This document shows positions 26,004-36,796 of a stretch of 64,000 nucleotides of DNA, piece by piece. Below the pieces are notes generated by a model. It saw only the letters and a program-made list of their open reading frames with translations, had not been told where the DNA came from and searched no databases. Position 1 is the stretch's first letter. Each line of letters begins with the position of its first letter. The translations under genes and the position numbers were made by a program. Origin of the DNA: Karstenula rhodostoma CBS 690.94 (Eukaryota > Ascomycota > Dothideomycetes > Pleosporales > Didymosphaeriaceae); assembly GCA_010093485.1 (NCBI GenBank), contig MU001500.1, forward strand, positions 568,198 through 632,197, in the 5' to 3' direction.

Positions 26004-27783
26004 CTACGACCCCCTCTCCCTCGTCTGCTCCAAGATCGTCTTAATCATTTCATTCCCCAGCTTCGTCGCATCCGGAAACCTCGGCTCAAAGTACTTCTGA
26101 ATCGCCTCGAACTTCTCCCTGTACCCGTCGAAGTTGCCGAGGGTAACTCTGCTGCTCCAGTCGCGCGCCGCAAAGGTAAACTCCAGGTCGTCGTGGCGGA
26201 ACGTGTTGTCGTCGATGGCGGTGTCGATGGCCTCTTCGAGGAGCTTGTCGTTGCGGAAGAGATACTCTGTGATGCCCAGCCACATGCGGAAGAGCTGTGT
26301 GTGTGGTGTTAGAGCGGCGACAGAACAAGATGGGTGGATACGTACGGGTGTAGAGCAAATCATATGGTCGTAAGGCACGATGCCGAGCTTCCACCAACAA
26401 TCCACCATAGCCAGCAGACTAAGATGGTTATTCTTGAGCCGCTGCTCGGGCAGCTCGCCCAGGGAGAACTGATTCAGCACGTCTTCCTTGAGCAGGATCT
26501 CCTGCTTGTTCGGGGTGGCGGTGTGGAAGACGGCGTCGCGGGCGGCCATGATGCGGTTCCGTAGCTCGGTGCGATGGCCGCCGAGCATCAGCTTGAACAG
26601 CTCGGTGACGGACTCTGCGTACTGCTTGATCTGCTTCTGGGCGTCGGGGTTGAGGATGGCGAGGCCGGCGTAGACGTGCCACTTTGCGGCGTAGATGCGG
26701 AGCGTGATGTTGATCTTGACGTTCTCGATGCCGCCGATGTAGCGCGCCGTCTCCCAGGGGAACTGGTTGTTGGCGTTCCACGCGGCGCCCATGCTGAGGA
26801 AGGCGGCGTGCGTCACGGCTTGCGTGTCGGCTGTGATGCGGTCGTGCTGCTCGCGCGTGAGGTAGACGTGCGTGGACTGCAGGCAGGAGAGCGCTTGTTC
26901 TACGAATTCGAAGGCTGAGTCCGAGGCGCGGTGCTTGATGAGGACCAGCGGCTGCCCTTTCGGATCGACCTTGGGTCCATGGAGGGAGTGGCAGGATACA
27001 ATGTGGACATCCGGAGGTAGATGTTTCTCAAAGGCAGCAATCTCGGGTGCTTTGCAAGACGTCTGGCCTCCGACGACAGCACCGAGCTTGGTCGCTGGTG
27101 ACTGTTGTTAGTAGTGGCATGCGTGGAGGGAATGTCGTCGCATACAAGGACCGAACTGCTTCACTACGGCGTCGATGTTCTTTGCTTCAACACTGTAGAT
27201 GATGTAGTCGCTGACTCGGGACACGAGATGACCGGTTCGCAAGATTTCAACATTCGGCTGGTACAAGCTCAGCACAACTCTATTGGTATATGATGTACAT
27301 GATGGATGTCCTACACTACTCTGAAACTCCTCCGCCAACGCATCAAACCTTTCCGGCATGTCACAGGCATTTACTCTGAGCTGTAGATTAGCATATGCTT
27401 TGGAAGCACCATCGAAGATATCTGAGGCATCCGGTCAGCAAAGTCCGAAACAAGCTTTTGAGAAACTTGGGTGGATTGAAAAAGGTCAGAGGTGTATATA
27501 TTAGGTAGCGAGAATTCACATCATTGGCAGCACGTGTCTGCAACCTGCTTCCAAGACGGCGACAGGAGAGACACGCCCACACTCGAGCCAAATGCACTCA
27601 CAGTCATCATAACAAAGGGATTGAGAACAGGGGGAGGTGTGACTTACCAAGAAATTCCAGGCATGGCGGCCAGCGCGACCAGAGCAGCAAGACTCACTTC
27701 CAGCCGGCTGCACTTAAGCGCCAGGCATACATCTTCCCCATATCCCCCATGCCGATGATACCGATGCTCTTCTTCGCCTCCAT
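26004..27783 (-). CDS. TYR1: Prephenate dehydrogenase (NADP+)
   Basis: Five exons in transcript order: 27783-27698, 27375-27315, 27257-27146, 27094-26346 and 26294-26004; 432 aa (yeast Tyr1 is 452). The N-terminal Rossmann motif IGIIGMGDMGKMYAWRL binds NADP. Family blocks follow: SDYIIYSVEAKNIDAVVKQ, GAVVGGQTSCKAPE, VHIVSCHSLHGPKVDPKGQ, PLVLIKHRASD, TQAVTHAAFLSMGAAWN and MICSTPLFRMWLGITEYLF (across intron 4). The enzyme converts prephenate to 4-hydroxyphenylpyruvate in tyrosine biosynthesis. All phases agree. The first intron is unusually long (322 nt) for this window; the other three are 51-58 nt. The exon 2/3 junction (FQSS to PNVEIL) is the least certain; I used donor GTAGGA and acceptor ACCAG. 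The gene diverges from RPS14 across 234 bp. Confidence 0.92.
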
Positions 27784-28017
27784 GGTGACGGGTGTACGCC
27801 TGAACTGAGGCTGCAGTGATGTGTTGAAAGTCAGAGCATGGTGGCTGGGAATCAAAAAGAAGACGCGGAAACTGCAGAAGTTTTGGTTCGCGGCAACGCG
27901 CTAGCGCTACCGGAAAAACGCTGGCGCCGACACACACCAAATTCCTAGCGAACTTCTTGAACCTCGATTGTTCATCCATCACCGTCTACCCCTCCGACAA
28001 CTAATACCACAGTCAAC
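27784..28017. promoter_or_regulatory. Bidirectional promoter TYR1 / RPS14
   Basis: Only 234 bp separate the two divergent start codons, so both transcripts must initiate here. A GC-rich stretch with GCTAGCGC and GCTGGCGCC lies at about 27898-27930. Confidence 0.55.
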
Positions 28018-28634
<617 letters not shown>

Positions 28635-28895
28635 GCATGTGCGGTGCTCATTCTGGCAATGGTGGAGTTTTCATGGCATGGCTTATGGGGTTCATGACCG
28701 GATCAAAAAATACGCGGGGAACGGCTACTGCAGCCTGGTCTCCATGTTGAACTCGGCTCGGATGAAATAGTCAACAGGCAGTTCAACAGAATCTTTCTGA
28801 ATGAATTGGCTTGCCTCCCCTGAATGAAGTGATGAAGATTATCTACACATTACTATTACGATGGTATCTACTTTGAACTCGTGAGGCATGATTCG

Positions 28896-29942
28896 TTAGA
28901 TGTCCACTACTTGGATGGGGCTCCCCAGCCTTCCAATGCTACCGTGCATCTGCGCAGCGTTCACCATGATGGTATTTGGACCCTGGCCGCCCCATACCTT
29001 GTCCCATATTAGCTCTCGTAACCCTCGATATACAACCCTAAACGCATTCCACCACAGCCTAGGGCTCAACAACCCTCTAAACCATCGTGGCTGGACTCGC
29101 ATGCCTTTCTCATAAGCATCGTGGCAGCCCTCCCACCAGACGACCTCCTGCCCCGCACCCCAATGCACATGCCCAAACACATGCAGTGTAGGCTTCACCC
29201 TCTTAACCTCTGCCGCCAAATGCTCGCAGCCCATCCCGCTCGGCAACGACAGATCCATGTGGTACTTGGGCGGCGTATGCGTGACCAAGATATCCGTATC
29301 TTCCGGCACCGTCTCGGACCACGCATCCCTCCCCCTAAGATACTGAAACGCATGTACGTTCATGTCGCCGCGCGCCGGTATCTGCGGCGCACCATATATC
29401 CTCACTCTTCTCGACTTGGTCTCCCTTCCCAGCAGATGCGTTTCCTCGCCGTCCGCGCTGGGCGGCTCCACCTCGATGCTGAGGCTCAGTCTGCGGTGCT
29501 GCAGGTAGTGCACGCGCTTCCAATCCACCGCCCCAGCTCTCTGATCGTCGCGTAGCGAAGGGCGTGTCCGTGGATCGAGGTACGTGTCGTGGTTTCCGCT
29601 GATTACTATTATCTCTTTGTGTGGGAGGCTGCAGAGCCAGTCCACTTGCGCCTGTAGCTCGGGTACGCTGCCGCCTATTGTCATGTCCCCCGCATGGATG
29701 AGGATGTCGCCGTCGGGGACGTCGTCGACGATGTGGCCGCGGGTGTCAGATATACATACTATGCGTATCGGATGCTTTAACGGCGTGGGGGCGGAGCGGA
29801 GCGAGGTGATTGTGTGGTATGCGTGGTATAGGATGAGCTTTACGGGAGCTTGGAAGGCAAGGCGAAGAAAGGGTGCGGGCTCGAATGGGTCGGGCGGTGC
29901 GGCGTCGGTCTTTCGCCGCCATGGGAGAGAGTCGAGGACCAT
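28896..29942 (-). CDS. Calcineurin-like metallophosphoesterase (MPPED-like)
   Basis: Single exon, 348 aa. A basic N-terminal region is followed by the phosphoesterase core: CISDTRGHI (about 63-71), LIHAGDMTIGG, IIVISGNHDTYLDP (Asn117, His118), VRIYGAPQIPA, ILVTHTPPKYHMD and LHVFGHVHWGAGQE. Order and spacing match fungal MPPED1/2-like enzymes. The first metal-binding motif is D-x-H in the family, but here it reads Asp-Thr-Arg, so one predicted metal ligand is changed; the other ligand motifs (GD, GNH, H, GHxH) are intact. Substrate unknown; family members act on cyclic nucleotides or phosphodiesters in vitro. The C-terminus ends GSIGRLGSPIQVVDI. The gene diverges from the HeLo-domain gene across 582 bp. 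Confidence 0.88.
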   Translation of the reverse strand: MVLDSLPWRRKTDAAPPDPFEPAPFLRLAFQAPVKLILYHAYHTITSLRSAPTPLKHPIRIVCISDTRGHIVDDVPDGDILIHAGDMTIGGSVPELQAQVDWLCSLPHKEIIVISGNHDTYLDPRTRPSLRDDQRAGAVDWKRVHYLQHRRLSLSIEVEPPSADGEETHLLGRETKSRRVRIYGAPQIPARGDMNVHAFQYLRGRDAWSETVPEDTDILVTHTPPKYHMDLSLPSGMGCEHLAAEVKRVKPTLHVFGHVHWGAGQEVVWWEGCHDAYEKGMRVQPRWFRGLLSPRLWWNAFRVVYRGLRELIWDKVWGGQGPNTIMVNAAQMHGSIGRLGSPIQVVDI

Positions 29943-30524
29943 GGCGGTGTAGTGGAGTTGGACTGATAGATCGGTACTGGTTTTGGTCTTTGAGGTATAC
30001 CAGGATGAGTTACTAGGTATCGCTGAGCTGCCTCGAGCTATCGTTCATGATCATGGAACTGCATGTCTGTGGCGTAACGCGGATTGCGATTGTTTGCGGG
30101 CGGAACATTGAAGGGCGCATGTGAGCCAGGGTCCAAAAGCGCCACGAGCGGTAGTGCATTGGTGGCTTGCCTTCCGCTCCAACCCCACAATCCATCATCC
30201 TTCTCCACCATGAATATGTAGGGACTAAGCTCGAGCATACCTTCATGCAGAGCACCATCTCATCATCCACTGACCGTATACCCTATCTTAACGGAATGTT
30301 CACCGGCTTGTTAGTGTAGAAAGAGCCGGTGACTTCGCTTATGCGTGGCGATCCTCGTAAAGACGGAGGCTGAGCCAGCCAGGGCAGACATAGCATTGCA
30401 CAAGAGATGCCTCGTCAGAGGTTTAAGTTGTAGCCTACAGCCGTCCTTTCCAACTGCTATCGAATCCCAGCTTTTTGATCCTCTTTATCATCTCTAACGC
30501 TACAAGCCTTGCACATTGCAATCG
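29943..30524. promoter_or_regulatory. Bidirectional promoter, phosphoesterase / HeLo gene
   Basis: 582 bp between divergent start codons. No clear core element recognised. Confidence 0.45.
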
Positions 30525-32552
30525 ATGGCAGAACTTGCTCTTGCAGCCGTATCGCTAACCTTCCAAGTATTCTCAGGATGCATACAAGGCAAGTTACGTA
30601 CGCTTCTAATCCGGCCTCGTTTCTGACAAAATGCAGGCTATGAGCTCATCACAGACGCAAAGGAGATGCCCTCCGACTGCCAGTACCTCCGCGTGCGTCT
30701 TAAAACTGAGCAATATCGCCTCCTGGACTGGGCCGACGTCGTCCGCCTTGACGAGACAGATGATAACCTTCTTATTTCAAACTCATCTAAGGGCTTACTT
30801 CTCGACGTGCTCGACCAACAGCGCCGCCTTCTGCACCAGTTCGGACGTCTAGATGAAAAGTATAAAAAGCTTTCGAAGCCACTCTTGGTCGACTATGTCG
30901 AAGAGAGTGGTCGACTGCCTGAGCCTCCGGTATATGCGCCCGCAGATGACACCCCAACGGTAAGGAGGGTCGACTCGGACTTTCGAACGCGGTTTCCACA
31001 ATCGCAGGTCCTCTTGAAGAAAAGCGTAGAGTGGGCGAAGAAGAGCACAGGAGTACCGAGGAAGTTGAAATGGGCCGTCATCGACAAGACAAAGTTGGAG
31101 ACGCTGGTTCAGAAGCTGGTGAGCTTCAACGACTTCATGCGCGAGATGCTGAACTCCGCGCAGCTGGAGAGCCTCTTTATCAAGCAGACGCGCACCGAAT
31201 TTCAGATCATGCAGCTCAACAACAGCATCCAGAACCTAGTCCAGATCTTTGAGTCTACAGCGCTGGTGCAGACGAAGAGGGGTCGTAGGCGATCGCGCCA
31301 TGTGACAAACCCTGTGCGAGCATACATGCAATCGCAAGGTCTCGATGACCTCGACGACGAATACGTGGAGACATCCAAAGCAGGACTGCAAAGCCTCGCT
31401 GCACTTGCACAGTTCAAAGCCCTTAATTCCGCGATCCAAGACCCAAACGTCTTCACAGACGAATTTACCAACAGCATCGCCTTGTCTCACAGCGCCTCCG
31501 AAACACTCAACGTCGAGCTCTCCCGCGCCCACATCACCATCCTCCCCACCGCTGGGCCAGACTCCTCCCACGAGTCCCACCGCGAAGAAGCCTTCTACCA
31601 GCCTCCCCACACCCGCAAAACCTCCGTCTGGATCGAATGGAAAAGCTACGAACCGCCGCCTTCGCACCCCACAGGCCCGGACCCCAAGATCCTCGAGCGC
31701 GTCAAAGCCCTCGTCGCCCTCCTCAAGGAAAACAACCGAACAGACCAATTCCGCGCGCCCCACTGCCTGGGCTACTTCCAGGACATCAACCCAGACACGG
31801 GCGAAGACCACTGCCGCTTCGGTCTCGTCTTTGAGAAGCCCGCCTCCGCGCACCCCTCCACACGCCCCCTATCCCTCCACACGCTCCTCACCCACCCCAC
31901 CATCGACATGCCCAGCCTGACCTCCCGCATCGCACTCATGCGTCTCCTCTCCGAAACCCTCGAGCGCCTGCACGCCGTCAACTGGCTCCACAAGGGGCTC
32001 CGCTCCTCAAACATACTCTTCTTCTCCGACTGCGGGCCCGCAGACGTCGACTTCGCTGACCCTTACATCTCGGGCTTCGACTACTCCCGCCCCGCCATGA
32101 ACGACGACCTGACGGAGAAGCCGCCCGAGAACGCCGCCGCTGACGTGTACCGCCACCCGCGCGTGCAGGGCTCGGGTCTGCGCGAGTCATCCTCGCCATC
32201 CTCGTCGTATAAGAAGTCGTACGATTTGTACGCGCTGGGGGTTATCCTGCTGGAGATTGCGTACTGGAAGCCCATCGATGCGATAGTCGGGATTGAGAAT
32301 CTAGAGCGCGCGAAGCCGAGTGTGGTGTTTGGCGTGCGGAAGAGGTTGTTGGATGGGAAGGAGCTGTTCCTGAGGCATGTGAGGAGTCACTTGGGGGATA
32401 CGGTGGAGGCTGTTGTGCGGTCGTGTTTGCTGGGGCCGCAGGCGTTTGGGCTGCGGGAGGGGGTGGATGAGAAAGACGAGGAGGTTGGGGCGGAGCTGCA
32501 GAAGGCGTTTTATGAGAAGGTTGTGAGGGAGTTTGTGCAGATGAAAATATGA
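30525..32552 (+). CDS. HeLo-domain / pseudokinase protein (MLKL-like architecture)
   Basis: Exons 30525-30588 and 30637-32552; 659 aa. Residues 1 to about 240 form a HeLo (prion-inhibition and propagation) domain: a hydrophobic start (MAELALAAVSLTFQVFSGC), then GYELITDAKEMP, CQYLRVRLKTEQYRLLDWA and later helices (LIKKS/QLNNSIQNLVQIF type). A linker leads to a kinase-like region (about 350-659): EWKSYE, CLGYFQDINPDTG, LHKGLRSSNILFF (about 472-484), ISGFDYSRP, SYDLYALGVILLEIAYWKPI. The HRD catalytic Asp is replaced (HKG) and there is no DFG, so it looks catalytically dead. HeLo domains of HET-S and the four-helix bundle of animal MLKL are related membrane-permeabilising modules, so a regulated cell-death or incompatibility role is inferred. 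The single intron appears to use a GC donor (CAAG then GCAAGT); a GT alternative 9 nt downstream would insert three residues. Confidence 0.85.
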
Positions 32553-32856
32553 GGCGGTCGGGGATGTAGCAAGGACTTGGGATTTATGTAACTTGGTGAG
32601 CTGAATGAAATGCAGAACTGGATCCTCGTAGCAGCGGATCGGCTAGAAGTCAGACCACCATGTGCTATTATATTGACAAACCACACGTGCTATTGTTTTC
32701 GCTATGTCAGAGATAAATCCTCCAACTTCCCTATCATTGTTCATGACTCGTGTCTATCTGCGCGGCCCCCATCCCAAGACGTCCGGCCCACGTCACCTCG
32801 GCGGGAGGCATGCATGCAATTATCCATTCAGAAGTAGAATCCGTCGCCCCGGGTGC
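32553..32856. other. Convergent intergenic region
   Basis: 304 bp between the 3' ends of the HeLo gene and profilin. Nothing seen. Confidence 0.5.
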
Positions 32857-33540
32857 TTAGTAGCCCATCTTCTTGAGATACTCGCCCAGCGTGGCGACGT
32901 CGTTGAAGGCGACGGTTGTCTGGCCATCGGCGTTGTGGTGGCCGATGAGAAGGGCCTGTGTGGTCTTGTATGCAACGATGCCTTCCTTGCCCTGGGGTTC
33001 AATCAGTACATGGGTTGCAGGGATGGGTGAGCGTGTGCCGAGTCACATGCCGAGTGGATGCGCCGTGGAGTGGGTGCGTACCTTCTTGGCCTTGAGGGCG
33101 TCATCCGACGCCTCGATGGTCATGTACTTCTCACCGCTGATCTTAATTCCGTTTGCAATGACGCCCTTGGGCTCGCTCCTGTCATTGAAGGAATCGGCGA
33201 TGGCCTTGCGCTCCGCATCGGAGACCTGGAGGTTCGTCAGCATGCCTCTCCACACGCGCCACAGTTTTCCATGGCAATCGTCGCTGTCGACAGGCGAGGG
33301 ATGTATGCGGACGGTGGTGGACGTACGGTGAAGCCCGCGGACGAGGCCCAGATGGCGCTTCCGGCGGAGTCGCAGATGACGGCTTTATCGATGTTGCCAG
33401 GGCCGACGAGGCTACAAACGGATCAATACATGCTCTACCAAAGGTCTCGTGATGTGTACCTGGTGTCGATGTATGCTAGAGAGTCCGTCAGTGCTTGATC
33501 GTCGGCGCGTCGATGGCGTGTGCTCACCTTGCCAGGACAT
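32857..33540 (-). CDS. PFY1: Profilin
   Basis: Five exons in transcript order: 33540-33528, 33475-33460, 33411-33327, 33225-33082 and 32991-32857; 130 aa, the standard size. It reads MSWQAYIDTSLVGPGNIDKA, VICDSAGSAIWASSAGFTVS, then KISGEKYMTIEASD, GKEGIVAYKTTQALLIGHH and ends LGEYLKKMGY. The N-terminal WQAYID and the C-terminal helix form the poly-proline site, and the middle-to-C-terminal face binds actin. Profilin promotes formin-driven actin assembly at hyphal tips. Exons 1 and 2 are only 13 and 16 nt; the Ala codon GCA and Ser codon AGC are split across introns, and phases are consistent throughout. Confidence 0.95.
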
Positions 33541-34608
33541 GATGGAGGGGTTGTGCGGGCTACGGGAGCTTGTGGAGGGGTAAGCCTGGAAGAGAGGACT
33601 GATGCAAGGAACCCAGGTAGAGTGATGCTCAGAAGTTTGACTAAGCAGGCAAAGGCAGCGCGTAGAATGTAGAGCGGTGAAGGTTTTCTTGTTGGGCGCG
33701 CAAGAAGGCAGAAAGTAGGAGGTCAATACGGAGGCTAGTGAGACACACAGACGGAGATGGTGGGGCAAGAGGTTTTTCAGTCGCCGTGTTCGTGCAACCC
33801 CGCCTTATTTATGCTCGCCTTGCCGCCCGTTATCGTCGCAGAGTCACAGTCCAGCTGCCCGTGGCTGCATCACGCCGGTTGCGCCATTGCCAGCATTGCC
33901 AGCACTGCCAGCATTGCCGGGTGTGAGTTGTGAGTGGGGGTCTGTCTTGGGTTCACACGCTACGCTGCGTCGGCGCGGAGAAGGTGGTTAATGAAGAATG
34001 GAGCCTGCGGGAAGTGACGCCTGGAGGCCTGACGTGCTTCTTCACGCGACGAGTGAGCCAGACGTGAAGCCACGCGGTTGGCTAGAATGCCAGGCTTCAC
34101 CTACGCGTCTTTGTTGTTCTCTATGGGTATGCAGTGGCTGCATGTCCAACCTGCAGCCAGTGCATGCTCATCGTCGTTTCCCTGCCGAGGACAAAGGATG
34201 CGGCAGTCTCTCGCTCGATGCGCCTGCCTGCCTGTTTGCAGAGCGAGCTCTGAACTCACTGTATACGTCCATATACCTGATACGATACTAGCCAGCAAAT
34301 ATACTATCCAAAAGCTCAGATATCCGTTGCAGCAATTCCGCCCAGTGCACCTCTCCAGATCAAGCTTCGAATGAGCCAAGCAGCCACCAGTCTTCTCTAT
34401 GCGGGATGGAGTCGCCACCGGCGCAAACGGAACATCAAGACAAGGGAATGCCAGTCACGTGGTTCCGCGTGGTCCAAGCGTGCTTTGGAGCTTGGAGCTC
34501 CAAAAGCTGGAACCACTTACACCGGCTACACCATGCTCTGGCAGACCCAATACTGTTAACATTCATACAGACCGAGAATACCGCATACACAACTGGCTCG
34601 CAGATATC
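33541..34608. promoter_or_regulatory. Bidirectional promoter PFY1 / RNPS1-like gene
   Basis: About 1.1 kb between divergent starts. It contains a 9-bp tandem repeat at 33886-33920. No gene is supported. Confidence 0.45.
33886..33920. repeat. 9-bp tandem repeat (ATTGCCAGC)~4
   Basis: Four near-identical 9-bp units (ATTGCCAGC twice, ACTGCCAGC, ATTGCCGG), about 350 bp upstream of the profilin start. Confidence 0.8.
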
Positions 34609-35828
34609 ATGGCTGACGGCTCTCCATCTCCTGCGCCGGCGCGCGAACCCACGCGCAGCGTGTCGCGCGGTCGCTCGCCCACCCGATCACCAAGACGCTC
34701 AGCCTCCGATCGATCAAGGTCGCCGACTCCTCAGCGCTCTCGCACACGTTCAGTATCGCGGTCGCGAACTCGATCCCCCGCCAGGTCGCAATCCCCTCGT
34801 CGCAATGGCCGGCCCAGCTATACACCTGATAGCAGATCACGCTCGCGATCGTCTAGGGGAAGAAGTTTCACGCAGAGTCCGAGCAGAAGGAGCACTTCTC
34901 CGGCACCGCGAAGCGCGAAGGTGAGCATACAATTTTCTTTCATGCGGGCGGGCTGTTCCATCTCTCAAGCCTTGTGTGGACCACATCCCTGATCGGTACA
35001 GATTGTGATTGAGCAACTCACAAAGAACGTCAACGAGGGCCACCTGCGCGAGATCTTCGGCAGCCACGGTCCGATCAAAGACATCAAACTTCCTGTCAAT
35101 CCTGTCTGTAAGTACAAAGCCAACGATTTCATTCACAACCTGCCCATCCATTCACAACTTGGCCATCCATTCACAACCTGCCCACTAACCTTGCAGTCAA
35201 TGTGAACCGGGGCACCGCCTACATCTTGTACGAGGAAATCGAAGATGCGGAACGTGCCATCGCGAAGATGCATGAGGCCCAGTTGGACGGCGCAAAGATC
35301 TTGGTTTCCATCGTTCTCCCCCGTCGCCGCTTCTCTCGCTCGCCACCTCCCATTCGTAGAGGAGGACCACCACCCCGAGATCGCGATTTCGACTACCGGC
35401 CAGGAGGGCCACCGGGCGGTTACCGACCACCACCCATGGGTGGACCGCGACGAGGTTTCTCTCCCCGCGGACGTTCCCGATCGCCACCTGGCGGATATGG
35501 AGGCGGTTATCGAGGCAGGGGAGGCAGAGGTGGCCGAGGAGGTTTCCGCGGTGGTCGCGACGACCATGGATACCGGCCTAGACGCTCAATGTCTCGCTCA
35601 CGATCTCGGTCACCCAGGCGAAGCATGTCATACTCACGCTCAAGGAGCCCACCACTGAGGCGCGGTGGAGGTGGAAATGGAGGCAGAGGCAGCTATCGAA
35701 GGCGAGATTCTCCTCCACGAGGGAGCGGGGGCGGTGGCGGCGGTAGAAGGAGCCCAAGCTATAGTTCGTACGGTAGCCACAGCCGCAGCAGGAGCAGGAG
35801 CCGAGGGCGCGGTCCTCCCAGGAGATAG
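34609..35828 (+). CDS. RNPS1-like RNA-binding SR protein (RRM + RS/RGG)
   Basis: Exons 34609-34920, 35002-35107 and 35197-35828; 349 aa. The N-terminal ~100 residues are RS-rich (SVSRGRSPTRSPRRS). A single RRM follows (about 105-180): IVIEQLTKNVNEGHLREIF, IKDIKLPVNP, then NVNRGTAYILYEEIEDAERA and DGAKILVSIVL. This is the RNPS1-type RRM (N-EGHL-EIFG), placed between an N-terminal RS region and a C-terminal GGYRGRGG/RSRS tail. RNPS1 is a nuclear splicing regulator and ASAP/EJC-associated factor. The annotated stop is TAG at 35826-35828, but the same frame continues with RS-type sequence (see findings), so the C-terminus may differ in some transcripts. Intron 2 contains a ~20-bp tandem repeat. 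Confidence 0.88.
35125..35187 (+). repeat. ~20-bp tandem repeat inside RNPS1-like intron 2
   Basis: Three near-identical units built on CCATTCACAACCTGCC (CATTCACAACCTGCCCATC, CATTCACAACTTGGCCATC, CATTCACAACCTGCCCAC), filling most of the 89-nt intron before its CTAAC branch site. Confidence 0.85.
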
Positions 35829-36050
35829 GAACGCCGGACTGGGGACTATTACAGACCTTCGACACCTTCTACCAGGAGATGCGGACGCCGGATGGAAGAG
35901 CACTATTCTCCCTCGCCCTCGCCCTCGCCCTCGGGTGCACGTTCCGTGGGGTAGGAACGCCGGAATCGGGGCCTTTGTTCCCCTTCGCCCTCGCGCGCAG
36001 GTTGCAGGATGTCGGATCGCCGTTTTGGGGATCATTATTCACCTTCGTAA
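35829..36050 (+). other. Post-stop in-frame RS-like extension of RNPS1-like gene
   Basis: In frame with the gene above, 41 codons follow the TAG, then a second TAG at 35952-35954, then 31 codons to TAA at 36048-36050. The translation is clearly patterned: RRTGDYYRPS, RRMEEHYSPSPSPSPS, RRNRGLCSPSPS and RRFGDHYSPS, four degenerate units of the form RRxxxxxYSPS. Both TAG codons sit in the same context (TAG GAA CGC CGG). This could be a decayed former C-terminus, an alternative product, or 3'-UTR. Confidence 0.5.
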
Positions 36051-36796
36051 TAAGAGTGGGGATATCCCCATCATGTGGAAGTGTAATGAAAGCGTAGGTC
36101 ATTTTGTGGCCTAAGTCACCTCCTGTCACGAGCTCCGTTTATTAGGATGCCTTCTCCAGTGCCTTCTCAGGAGCCTGAGTACACTGTGTGGCGAATAATG
36201 AAATGCGCACAGTTTTATTATGATACCAACAACCTACGGGAGACTTGTACGGGACCAATGGGAGTGAAGCTTGGAAGGTTTTGGAAGGTTAATTCTTATC
36301 AGTGTACGAATGTGTGTAGCGAACCGGACTGCTGGCAAAAGTGGCGCGTGTAACAGCACGAATTTATTTAAGGATCGAGTTGTTTGAATACAACGTAGGC
36401 TGTTTTAGGTCGGTCTTCTGGGTTGATGAGGCGTATTTACACGCTGACGTTAACGGTATGAGAGCTTCTGCGGACATTCCTAGAAAACGTAGAATCCAAA
36501 GCAAGAACAACAGTGATTGCGTGACATCTTGCGTGGAGAATTCGCTTGTGCAAGCCATGTGCGTATATGCCTTGTTCCACGGAACATGATGATGTGGATG
36601 TGAGGCAGGGATGGTGGATGGATCCAGATCCCGCTATGACGTCTGCGGGCGCAACCCGCACCAGGAGCTTGATCGCACATCCCACAGCTTCCTTGTCTTT
36701 CCTTAAATCTTGGGGGACTCAGTCCTCCACAGCACCCTCTTCCTACAACGCCAGTTCTCTCATCTAGAAAAGCTCTACCTGAGCTAATTCGGCGCC
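36051..36796. other. Intergenic region RNPS1-like to TMEM16
   Basis: 746 bp with no supported gene; it holds the 3' end of the SR gene and the TMEM16 promoter. Confidence 0.5.
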
